Both the position numbers and the translations under genes were made by a program. This document shows positions 11,606 to 17,303 of a stretch of 18,678 nt of DNA, in pieces. This stretch comes from Litorivicinus sp. Lineage in GTDB: Bacteria; Pseudomonadota; Gammaproteobacteria; Pseudomonadales; Litorivicinaceae. The stretch covers positions 1 to 18,678 of the forward strand of contig JAGYIK010000014.1 in assembly GCA_018402605.1 (NCBI GenBank), given 5' to 3'. How positions within the stretch are numbered: position 1 is the first letter of the stretch; the number at the start of each line of letters is the position of its first letter. Under the pieces are notes generated by a model. It did no database searches. It was given only the letters and a program-made list of their open reading frames with translations, and had not been told where the DNA came from.

Positions 11606-11627
11606 TGATCCGCTTAAGCGCGGATCA
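11606..11627 (-). repeat. Hairpin just after the rplL stop codon
   Basis: An exact eight-pair inverted repeat, TGATCCGC/GCGGATCA, with a six-base spacer begins seven bases after the rplL stop. No T run follows. It may protect the 3' end of the rplKAJL message made by termination at the next hairpin, but this is inferred from position only. Confidence 0.5.
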
Positions 11628-11633
11628 CCCGCA

Positions 11634-12017
11634 TTACTTGAGCTCGACAGATGCGCCTGCTTCTTCAAGTTGCTTCTTGATGTCTTCAGCTTCCGCTTTT
11701 GACGCAGCTTCCTTGACGGTGTTTGGCGCACCATCAACGAGGTCTTTGGCTTCTTTCAGGCCAAGACCGGTCACACCGCGAACGACTTTAATGACGTTCA
11801 CTTTCTTGTCACCAGCAGCTGTGAGCACAACGTCAAACTCGTCTTGCTCAGCAGCAGCGGCTGCACCAGCGTCGCCGCCAGCAGCAGGAGCCGCAACAGC
11901 AACAGCCGCAGCAGCAGTTACACCGAATTTCTCTTCCATTGCTGAAACCAGTTCAACAACGTCCATCACGCTCATTTCGGCGATCGCGTTCAGGATATCG
12001 TCCTTAGACAGTGCCAT
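11634..12017 (-). CDS. rplL: 50S ribosomal protein L7/L12
   Basis: L7/L12 forms the flexible stalk of the 50S subunit that recruits and stimulates the GTPases EF-Tu, EF-G, IF2 and RF3. The 127-residue protein is intact. The N-terminal dimerisation domain (MALSKDDILNAIAEMSVMD, to about residue 35) is followed by an alanine- and glycine-rich hinge at about residues 35-60. The C-terminal factor-binding domain contains KVNVIKVVRGVTGLGLKEAK and ends ASVELK. Length matches the family (about 120-128). Start MALSK has an AGAAAT-type leader with a modest ribosome site. It lies 52 bases after rplJ, its partner in the stalk, and is followed by three hairpins, the middle one an attenuator. Confidence 0.98.
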   Translation of the reverse strand: MALSKDDILNAIAEMSVMDVVELVSAMEEKFGVTAAAAVAVAAPAAGGDAGAAAAAEQDEFDVVLTAAGDKKVNVIKVVRGVTGLGLKEAKDLVDGAPNTVKEAASKAEAEDIKKQLEEAGASVELK

Positions 12018-12069
12018 GGTATTTCTCCAAAAATTGTTTACAAACTATGTCAATCGAAAGCCTGCGGAA

Positions 12070-12597
12070 TTAACCCGCCTTCTTCGCTTCACCAACTGCT
12101 GCAATTGTGCGAACCAGCTTGCTTGGAACCGCGTTCAGCGTACTTGCGAACTTGGATACAGGCGCTTTCATCACACTCATCAGCATGGCAATCGCTTCGT
12201 CCTTCGTTGGCAACTTCGCAACCGCATCCACTTGGGATCCGTCGAGAAGGGTGCCACCGATTGCTAGAGCCCGAATATTGAGCTTGTCGTTATCCTTTGC
12301 GATTTCCCTAAACAACTTCGCAGCTGCTGAAGGCTCTTCCAGTGAGAAACCGATCAATGTCGGACCCACCAGCGCATCGTTTAGACACTCAAACTCAGTT
12401 CCAGCAACAGCACGTTTTGCCAAGGTATTCCGGACAACTCGGAGATAAATCTTTCCAGCACGCGCTTTTTCGCGCATTGCTGTCAAGGCTCCAACTTCCA
12501 TACCCCGGTAATCCGCGACTACCGCAGACAAAGCACTACCGGCCGCTTCGTTGACTTCGGCGACAATCACCTTTTTGTCTTCGAGCTTTAAAGCCAC
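12070..12597 (-). CDS. rplJ: 50S ribosomal protein L10, GTG start
   Basis: L10 anchors the L7/L12 dimers to the 23S rRNA GTPase centre and, as the L10-L12 complex, represses its own mRNA. I choose the GTG at 12595-12597, giving VALKLEDKKVIVAEV (initiated as Met) with AAAGGAG six bases upstream. This aligns with the MALNLQDK start of E. coli L10. An in-frame ATG nine codons earlier (12624) would place the ribosome site inside the coding region. The resulting protein has 175 residues, slightly above the E. coli length of about 165. Conserved L10 features include the YRGMEVGALTAMREKAR segment and RVVRNTLAKRAV, with a C-terminal stalk helix ending AAVGEAKKAG. The upstream leader carries an L10-type structure (12677-12730). 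Confidence 0.96.
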   Translation of the reverse strand: MALKLEDKKVIVAEVNEAAGSALSAVVADYRGMEVGALTAMREKARAGKIYLRVVRNTLAKRAVAGTEFECLNDALVGPTLIGFSLEEPSAAAKLFREIAKDNDKLNIRALAIGGTLLDGSQVDAVAKLPTKDEAIAMLMSVMKAPVSKFASTLNAVPSKLVRTIAAVGEAKKAG

Positions 12598-12676
12598 GCT
12601 TTGCTCCTTTTCAGGATGAACCAATTCACCGGAAATCCGATGAACCCCTGACGGCCTTCAATACACAGTGTGTAAT

Positions 12677-12730
12677 GGGGCTGCCGTCTATGCAGGCTGT
12701 TTCCATTTAGGCCCAAGGGCACCTGCAGTC
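12677..12730 (-). promoter_or_regulatory. L10 leader: autoregulatory L10-L12 binding structure
   Basis: On the minus strand CTGCAGG pairs with the later CCTGCA, which runs directly into TAGACGG. A small GCCC/GGGC hairpin sits between them, with an A-rich internal bulge (CTAAATGGAAAC). This order closely follows the E. coli rplJ leader (CTGCAGG ... CCTGCGTAGACGG), to which the L10-(L12)4 complex binds to block rplJ-rplL translation. It lies about 80-130 bases before the GTG start of rplJ. Confidence 0.75.
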
Positions 12731-12738
12731 TTTGACAG

Positions 12739-12754
12739 TCTCGCCGAAGCGAGA
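12739..12754 (-). promoter_or_regulatory. Stable C(UUCG)G hairpin after rplA
   Basis: Minus strand TCTCGC-TTCG-GCGAGA: a perfect six-pair stem closed by the extra-stable C(UUCG)G tetraloop, 13 bases after the rplA stop. There is no T run, so it is not an intrinsic terminator. It may mark a processing or stability element between the L11-L1 and L10-L12 parts of the message. Confidence 0.6.
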
Positions 12755-12767
12755 ACCCTCAAATTCG

Positions 12768-13463
12768 TTATACGTTCAAGCCAGACTGATCAACCTGGAC
12801 ACCTGGGCCCATGGTGGTTGAAACAGACACTTTCTTGAAATAAACACCTTTTGCTGAAGAGGGCTTCGCCTTCTTCAAATCACCAAGCAACGCATCAAGG
12901 TTTGCCTTGAGCGCTTCAGGTGCAAAACCAACCTTACCAATCGCGGCATGGATGATGCCGTTCTTGTCTGTGCGGTACCGAACCTGGCCAGCCTTCGCAT
13001 TGCGAACGGCTTCTTCAACGTTTGGCGTCACTGTTCCCACTTTCGGGTTTGGCATCAAACCACGTGGGCCCAAGACCGTACCCAAGGTACCTACAACACG
13101 CATGGCATCTGGCGTTGCAATCACAACGTCAAAGTCCAAACGGCCACCTTTGATCTCTGCCGCTAGGTCATCAAATCCAACCACATCTGCACCGGCTGCT
13201 TTCGCTTTCTCAGCGTTCTCGCCTTGGGCAAAGACTGCAACACGCACGTCCTTGCCTGTGCCATTTGGCAATACGGTCGCGCCACGCACAACCTGATCAC
13301 TCTTCCGTGGATCTACACCTAAGTTCACCGCGACTTCAAATGACTCGGTAAACTTCACTTTCGATACTTCAGCAAGCAGCGACACGGCTTCTTCAAAGCT
13401 GTATACCTTCGCGCTGTCGACTTTCTCAGCGATCATTTTTTGACGCTTTGTTAACTTCGCCAT
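12768..13463 (-). CDS. rplA: 50S ribosomal protein L1
   Basis: L1 binds domain V of 23S rRNA at the mobile L1 stalk, which helps release the E-site tRNA. It also represses translation of its own L11-L1 message in many bacteria. The 231-residue protein is intact and close to the E. coli length of 234. Visible features are MAKLTKRQKMIAEKVD, the L1 signature region GTVLGPRGLMPNPKVGTVTP (about residues 129-148) and the C-terminal GPGVQVDQS. Its ATG shares one base with the rplK stop (TGATG), so the two are translationally coupled, as is usual for the L11 operon. Confidence 0.98.
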   Translation of the reverse strand: MAKLTKRQKMIAEKVDSAKVYSFEEAVSLLAEVSKVKFTESFEVAVNLGVDPRKSDQVVRGATVLPNGTGKDVRVAVFAQGENAEKAKAAGADVVGFDDLAAEIKGGRLDFDVVIATPDAMRVVGTLGTVLGPRGLMPNPKVGTVTPNVEEAVRNAKAGQVRYRTDKNGIIHAAIGKVGFAPEALKANLDALLGDLKKAKPSSAKGVYFKKVSVSTTMGPGVQVDQSGLNV

Positions 13464-13897
13464 CAGACCACTCCTTCCGAATCAATACCCATTGAACGCG
13501 CTGTACCAGCAATCGTACGCACGGCCGCATCCAAATCCGCAGCTGTCAAATCAGGCTCTTTGGTTTTCGCAATCGCCTCGAGTTGCTCACGCGTAATCTT
13601 GCCCACCTTGTCCGTGTTCGGACGCGCCGACCCACTCTTCAAGCCAAGTGCCTTCTTGATCAACACAGATGCAGGAGGCGTCTTGGTGACAAACGTAAAG
13701 CTCTTATCACTGTACACAGTGATCACAACTGGAGTCGGAAGACCCGGCTCGATCTGCTGTGTTGCCGCATTAAACGCTTTACAGAAATCCATGATGTTCA
13801 CGCCCTTTTGACCGAGCGCGGGACCGACAGGTGGCGATGGATTCGCCTGACCTGCCGCAATTTGCAGCTTAATGTAGCCGTCAATCTTCTTGGCCAT
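13463..13897 (-). CDS. rplK: 50S ribosomal protein L11
   Basis: L11 binds the GTPase-associated region of 23S rRNA at the stalk base, is needed for RelA stringent-response signalling, and is the site of thiostrepton-type drug action. The 144-residue protein is complete. The N-terminal domain contains the proline-rich linker ANPSPPVGPALGQKGVNIMD (residues 19-38). The C-terminal RNA-binding domain contains KTPPASVLIKKALGLKSGS and AGTARSMGIDSEGVV. AAGGAG lies upstream of the ATG at 13897. The gap from the nusG stop is 57 bases, with no convincing promoter seen in it. Unlike its neighbour nusG, this gene has no frameshift. Confidence 0.98.
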   Translation of the reverse strand: MAKKIDGYIKLQIAAGQANPSPPVGPALGQKGVNIMDFCKAFNAATQQIEPGLPTPVVITVYSDKSFTFVTKTPPASVLIKKALGLKSGSARPNTDKVGKITREQLEAIAKTKEPDLTAADLDAAVRTIAGTARSMGIDSEGVV

Positions 13898-13954
13898 GTG
13901 TATCTCCTTGTGTGGGTACGAACGCCTTTCGGCTCCCCGTAGTGGTCAGCGAGC

Positions 13955-14482
13955 TTAGCCTTTCTCGACCTGACCAAATTCCAACTCAACCGGAGTTGAG
14001 CGACCGAAAATCACCACCGCAACCTGCAGACGACTCTTCTCGTAATTCCTTCTTCGACCGTGCCTGTGAAATCAGCAAACGGACCATCGGTCCCGCGCAC
14101 CAACTGCCTGGCTCAAACATCGTCTTCGGCCTTGGTACTCACCACCCTCAGTGACGCGATCCAAAATCAACGCAGCCTCTGCATCCGTAATGGGCGCAGG
14201 ACGATCTGCTGTACCGCCCACAAAACCGAGCACGCGCGGCACGCTCTTCACGAGGTGCCATGTCTCATCCATTTCCATGTTGACGAGCACATATCCCGGT
14301 TCAAATTTCCGCTCACTCTTGCGCTTCTTCCCTTCCCGCATCTCGACCACTTCTTCGGTCCGGAACAAGAATGTCCCGAAACGCTCTTCCATGCTGTGCG
14401 GTGCAATCTGCTCCTGCAAACTTCGCATGACCGACTTCTCATATCCTGAGAAGGCTTGTACTACATACCAACGCTTTGACAT
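13955..14482 (-). CDS. nusG: Transcription termination/antitermination factor NusG, frameshifted near its end
   Basis: NusG binds the beta' clamp helices through its N-terminal NGN domain to keep polymerase processive. Its C-terminal KOW domain binds Rho or ribosomal protein S10. The start ATG at 14480-14482 gives MSKRWYVVQAFSGYEKSVMRSLQEQI, the standard NusG beginning. It lies four bases after the probable secE stop and has a weak ribosome site, so coupling to secE is likely. The frame is clean through KRKSERKFEPGYVLVNMEMDETW and VPRVLGFVGG. Frame is lost at about 14100-14130, just before the KOW segment, and again near 14045 (GTVEEV-NYEKSRL lacks a base). The end reads GRSTPVELEFGQVEKG with TAA at 13955-13957. 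The span equals about 175 codons, against a usual 177. Confidence 0.95.
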
Positions 14483-14486
14483 TTGG

Positions 14487-14857
14487 TTATCAATTAACGA
14501 GGCGATGATCAGGCGAACAAACTGGTAAACGCCCAAAGTATCAGCGCGACAATTAGCACAACGACGACGACAATGGCCCGAATTTGTTTGCCCTGTTTCT
14601 AGACGTGTTGGCCACACCACCACTTTGCACCCAACTCAACACGGGCCTCTCTCCCAGCATTTCAGGAACGCGACGCCTTTTGCGTGGTCAATGCAATCCC
14701 AGTCACGTGGCGCCATGGCGACAATTGCCAATACGCGATACAAGAGCGACTCGCCCGCATAGTAGCTGTTACCCACAACCCCAGCGGCGACAAATCGCCA
14801 CGACAATAGCCATTTCAGCTGATCCAGTCGTGATGGTGACTGCGCATTTGCGTTCAT
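14487..14857 (-). CDS. secE: Preprotein translocase subunit SecE, frameshifted
   Basis: SecE is the small membrane subunit that clamps SecY in the protein-export channel. The ATG at 14857 follows AGGGGAAG and gives MNANAQSPSRLDQLKWLLSW, then a segment with GVVGNSYY and LLYRVLAIVAMA, which corresponds to the first membrane segments of the three-helix proteobacterial SecE. Frame then shifts. The conserved VVWPTR-ETGQT motif is readable at about 14575-14605, and the last membrane helix (IVVVVVLIVALILWA) about 30-60 bases later, after an extra A in an AAA run. The stop is placed at the TAA at 14487-14489, assuming a lost G in the final glycine codon. Without that correction the frame would run into nusG. 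The span of 371 bases fits 122-125 codons. Confidence 0.9.
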
Positions 14858-14897
14858 ACTTCCCCTACTACTTAGTCAGGACTCGCATCCTGAAAGT

Positions 14898-14974
14898 TGG
14901 CGGAGCCAGGAGAATCGAACCCCCAACCTCTCCGGTTTTGAGACCGATGCTCTGCCAATTGAGCTACTGGCCCT
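14898..14974 (-). tRNA. tRNA-Trp, anticodon CCA probably damaged by a one-base loss
   Basis: The D-arm (TAGCTCAATTGGCAGAGC), T-arm (GGGGGTTCGATTC) and an encoded 3' CCA are plain. The anticodon arm reads CGGTCTCAAAACCGG, where tRNA-Trp has CTCCAAA in its seven-base loop; one C of the CCA anticodon is missing (at about 14940). As written, the loop has six bases and no proper anticodon. The acceptor arm also pairs imperfectly, which suggests further small errors. Its position between tuf and secE is the standard tRNA-Trp site in Pseudomonas-type genomes. Confidence 0.85.
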
Positions 14975-14984
14975 AACCTTTTTG

Positions 14985-15004
14985 GAGGCCTCAGCAGAGG
15001 CCTC
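14985..15004 (-). repeat. GAGGCCTC palindrome repeated, hairpin between tufB and tRNA-Trp
   Basis: The eight-base palindrome GAGGCCTC occurs twice with a four-base spacer (TGCT on the minus strand), giving an exact eight-pair hairpin 26 bases after the tufB stop and 11 bases before the tRNA-Trp 5' end. It is followed on the minus strand by CAAAAAGG, not by T, so it is not a standard terminator for tufB. A role in processing the tufB-tRNA-Trp message is possible. Confidence 0.6.
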
Positions 15005-15029
15005 ATACATTCGCGAAGAAACTCGTCGC

Positions 15030-16224
15030 TTACGCGATGATTTTTTGAGACCACGCCAGCGCCGACAGTACGGCCACCTTCACGGATCGCAAAACGCAAG
15101 CCTTCTTCCATCGCAATCAGACAGATCAACTCAACAGACAACTTCCACGTTATCTCTGGCATCACCATCTCAGTTCCCAGAAGGCAACTCACACGCTCCA
15201 GTCACATCCGTCGTACGGAAGTAAAACTGCGGACAGTAGTATAAAGAACGGCGTATGACGGCCACCCTCTTCCTTCGACAACACATACTTCACACTCAAA
15301 CTGCGTGTGCGGCTGGATCGATCCCGGCTTCGCCAAAACCTGTCCACGCTCAACCTCGTCACGCTTCGTACCACGCAACAACACACCCACGTTCTCACCC
15401 GCACGACCTTCGTCAAGCAACGCGGAACATCTCAACGCCAGTACAGGTCGTCTTGGTCGTGTCCTTGACACCCCACAATCTCCGATCTCTTCACCAGCAT
15501 TCACAATGCCACGCTCAATACGACCCGTCACAGCCGTGCCACGACAGAAATCGAGAACACATCTTCCAATCGGCATCAAAAGCCGCTTGGTCAATCGCAC
15601 GCTCGGAGCTCCAGACCTTACGCGTCCAGCGTCTCAATCAACTTCTGAACCGCAGGCATCCCAATATCAGACGTATCACCTTCCCAGTGCCTTCAACGCA
15701 GAACCAATAATGATCGGCGTGTCGTCACCAGGAAAATCGTACTGATCCAACAGCTCACGGACTTCCATCTCAGCCAGTTCCAACAACTCCGGATCGTCAA
15801 CCATGTCCGCCTTGTTCGGGGAACACAACGATGTATGGAACACCAACCTGACGTGACAACAAAATGTGCTCACGCGTCTGTGGCATCGGACCGTCCGCGC
15901 TGCTGAACACACCAAAATCGCACCGCCATCCATCTGTACGGCACCGTGATCATGTTCTTCACATAATCCGCATTGACGGACAATCCACGTGTGCATGTGT
16001 GTGAATGTGCGACTGATACTCAACGTGCGACGTCAGAAATCGTTATACACGCGCACGCTCTTCGAACGCGTTATCAATCTGATCAAACGCCTTCACGTCT
16101 CCACCAAATACTTCCGCCCCAACACGCGTCAACGCCGCCGTCAAAAGTCGTCTTACCATGGTCAACGTGACCAATCGTGCCTACGTTTACGTGCGGCTTG
16201 CGCTCCAAACTTCTCTTTTGCCAT
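15030..16224 (-). CDS. tufB: Elongation factor Tu, second copy, heavily frameshifted
   Basis: EF-Tu delivers aminoacyl-tRNA to the ribosomal A site in a GTP-dependent way. The ATG at 16222-16224 reads MAKEKF, then has one extra G compared with the tufA start at the left end, then KPHVNVGTIGHVD. Readable in changing frames are HGKTT (P-loop), the VDCPG-like G3 region, NKADMVDD (G4), EMEVRELLDQYDFPGDD, IIIGSALKAL (G5), GRIERGIVNAGEE, LDEGRAGENVGVLLRGTKRD, SKEEGGRHTPFF and EEGLRFAIREGGRTVGAGVV. The stop TAA at 15030-15032 follows codons for SKIIA after a run of six A, one more than fits. The span of 1195 bases almost equals the 1194 expected for a 397-codon gene, so losses and gains nearly cancel. 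This is the most damaged gene in the window. Two functional tuf copies are normal in this group. Confidence 0.95.
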
Positions 16225-16270
16225 GCGAACATTACCTCGTCCTTCTACTCGTGTATCCAGTTGCGACATA

Positions 16271-16304
16271 AAAAGCGGACGACCAGTATTCCCCGCTCGT
16301 CCGC
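16271..16304 (-). terminator. Terminator-like hairpin between the tRNAs and tufB
   Basis: Minus strand: a perfect eight-pair stem GCGGACGA/TCGTCCGC around a 14-base loop, followed by TTTTTATG. It lies 12 bases after tRNA-Tyr and 47 bases before the tufB ATG. If it works, part of the tRNA transcript ends here and tufB gets reduced read-through. The loop holds GAATACT, a possible -10, but no good -35 is placed for it, so I do not call a promoter. Confidence 0.65.
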
Positions 16305-16315
16305 CCACAATTAAT

Positions 16316-16396
16316 TGGTGGAGGGCGGGATTCGAACCTGCGTAGCCATAGGCAACAGATTTACAGTCTGCCGGTTTTAGCACTCACCACCCCTCC
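16316..16396 (-). tRNA. tRNA-Tyr(GUA), with small losses
   Basis: A class II tRNA: 5' acceptor GGAGGGG, anticodon arm GCAGACTGTAAATCTG with anticodon GTA, a long variable region (TTGCCTATGGCTACG), T-arm GCAGGTTCGAATCCCGC and encoded CCA. At 81 bases it is about 4-5 short of the usual 85-86. The 3' acceptor strand has one C fewer than needed and the D-arm (GTGAGTGCTAAAACC) is irregular, consistent with the same base-loss errors as in nearby genes. It lies between tRNA-Thr and tufB. Confidence 0.9.
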
Positions 16397-16397
16397 A

Positions 16398-16418
16398 CAC
16401 CCCAGTCAGACTGGGGTG
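16398..16418 (-). repeat. Inverted repeat in the tRNA-Thr/tRNA-Tyr spacer
   Basis: CACCCCAGT and its exact complement ACTGGGGTG are separated by three bases, giving a nine-pair hairpin. It fills the whole 20-base spacer between the two tRNAs, and its upstream arm takes in two bases of the CCA end of tRNA-Thr. It may guide processing of the double tRNA transcript. No T run follows. Confidence 0.6.
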
Positions 16419-16494
16419 GTGCCGGCACCAAGAATCGAACTCGGGACCTTCGCATTACAAGTGCGCTGCTCTACCTGCGCTGAGCTATGCCGGC
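16417..16494 (-). tRNA. tRNA-Thr(UGU)
   Basis: Cloverleaf elements are clear: acceptor GCCGGCA pairs exactly with TGCCGGC, the D-arm is AGCTCAG...GGTAGAGC, the anticodon arm GCGCACTTGTAATGCG carries anticodon TGT, and the T-arm is CCGAGTTCGATTCTTGG. CCA is encoded. At 78 bases it is one or two longer than usual, the extra bases lying in the D-loop. This is the first gene after the candidate promoter at 16531-16559 and resembles thrU of E. coli in position and anticodon. Confidence 0.93.
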
Positions 16495-16530
16495 TTTTCT
16501 GAACCGCTTTCCAGCAATTCAGGGCGCGAA

Positions 16531-16559
16531 AGTTAACCAAAATGGAGGGTCAAATACAA
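16531..16559 (-). promoter_or_regulatory. Candidate promoter of the tRNA-tufB operon with GC-rich discriminator
   Basis: Minus strand: TTGTAT at 16554-16559 and TTAACT at 16531-16536 with a 17-base spacer, then TTCGCGCCC. The hexamers match consensus only moderately (three of six each). The spacing, the GCGCCC discriminator (shared with the rpsL promoter) and the location about 35 bases before tRNA-Thr support it. An A/T-rich stretch upstream of the -35 (about 16562-16576) could serve as an UP element. Confidence 0.5.
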
Positions 16560-16574
16560 GGCTTTTGTGAAAAA

Positions 16575-17303
16575 TTATGACAGCGCATCGAAAAACTGGT
16601 CGAGCCCCTTGAATACCAGATCCACCTCGACCTCGACGACGCCATGCAGATGTCCAGCGAGCCATCCAGCATCACCACCGGTCAGTACGACGCGATCCAA
16701 ACTTGGGGTTGCTTCGGCAATAACCGACTGACACAGCGCAATCAGGCCCCGGCGCGCACCATGTTCGACTGCATGCTGGGTGTCGCGACCTGGCTCGAGA
16801 AGCGCGGAGTATACACCAGGACGTACCTGGCCGATACGGGCGGTCTGCATCCCGAGTGCTGAACGCGAAAGTGCTAAGCCCGGAGCAATGTAGCCGCCGA
16901 GATGACACCCCTTCGAAACTAAATCGATTGTCACGGCTGTACCGGCATCGATCACACAATACGAATCACCACGGCGGTGTGCACCCAGCATCGCCATGAC
17001 GCGGTCTGCGCCAATCTGCCTGGGATCGGTCTCGGCCAAAGTAAACCATTCCGGCAGCTGCGCCATATTGACCTCAACAATCTCGCATGTGGGCATCGAA
17101 AAACTATCGGACAACACCATTACCGCGTCCGTGAGCGCCCGATCGGCGACACTCACCATGTGCACCGCGGAAATCTGCGCCCAGGGCAGGCCACGTAGAC
17201 CCGACTCAAGACTCTCTGGCTCAAGTGCGCCGATCATCGGACCGTCGGTATAAACAAGGCGCCACTTTAAACGGCTATTACCGAGATCGAACTGCAGAAT
17301 CAT
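16575..17303 (-). CDS. coaX: Type III pantothenate kinase
   Basis: CoaX phosphorylates pantothenate with ATP, the first committed step of coenzyme A synthesis; it belongs to the acetate/sugar kinase-Hsc70-actin fold group. The 242-residue protein is intact and typical in length. Visible motifs are the N-terminal phosphate-binding DLGNSRLKW (residues 6-14), the pantothenate-site segment DPRQIGADRVMAMLGAH (about 93-109), VIDAGTAVTIDLV with its aspartate (about 116-128), HLGGYIAPGL and the late adenosine-side motif LTGGDAGWL. Its ATG overlaps the birA TGA as ATGA, so translation is coupled. The birA-coaX pair next to the tRNA-tuf cluster is the usual Pseudomonas-type order. No terminator is seen in the 38 bases after it; the tRNA promoter begins there. 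Confidence 0.96.
   Translation of the reverse strand: MILQFDLGNSRLKWRLVYTDGPMIGALEPESLESGLRGLPWAQISAVHMVSVADRALTDAVMVLSDSFSMPTCEIVEVNMAQLPEWFTLAETDPRQIGADRVMAMLGAHRRGDSYCVIDAGTAVTIDLVSKGCHLGGYIAPGLALSRSALGMQTARIGQVRPGVYSALLEPGRDTQHAVEHGARRGLIALCQSVIAEATPSLDRVVLTGGDAGWLAGHLHGVVEVEVDLVFKGLDQFFDALS

Noticed and set aside
14898..14974. A tRNA with anticodon CAA (Leu) or an altered anticodon, judging by the literal bases
   Set aside because: The literal arm does not pair properly. Restoring one C gives the standard tRNA-Trp CCA anticodon, and the location is the normal tRNA-Trp site.
1140..16400. Widespread programmed frameshifting or genuine pseudogene decay of the translation apparatus
   Set aside because: The lesions hit single-copy essential genes and tRNAs, occur without shared slippery motifs or stimulatory structures, and are mostly short homopolymer length changes. 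Sequence error explains them better.
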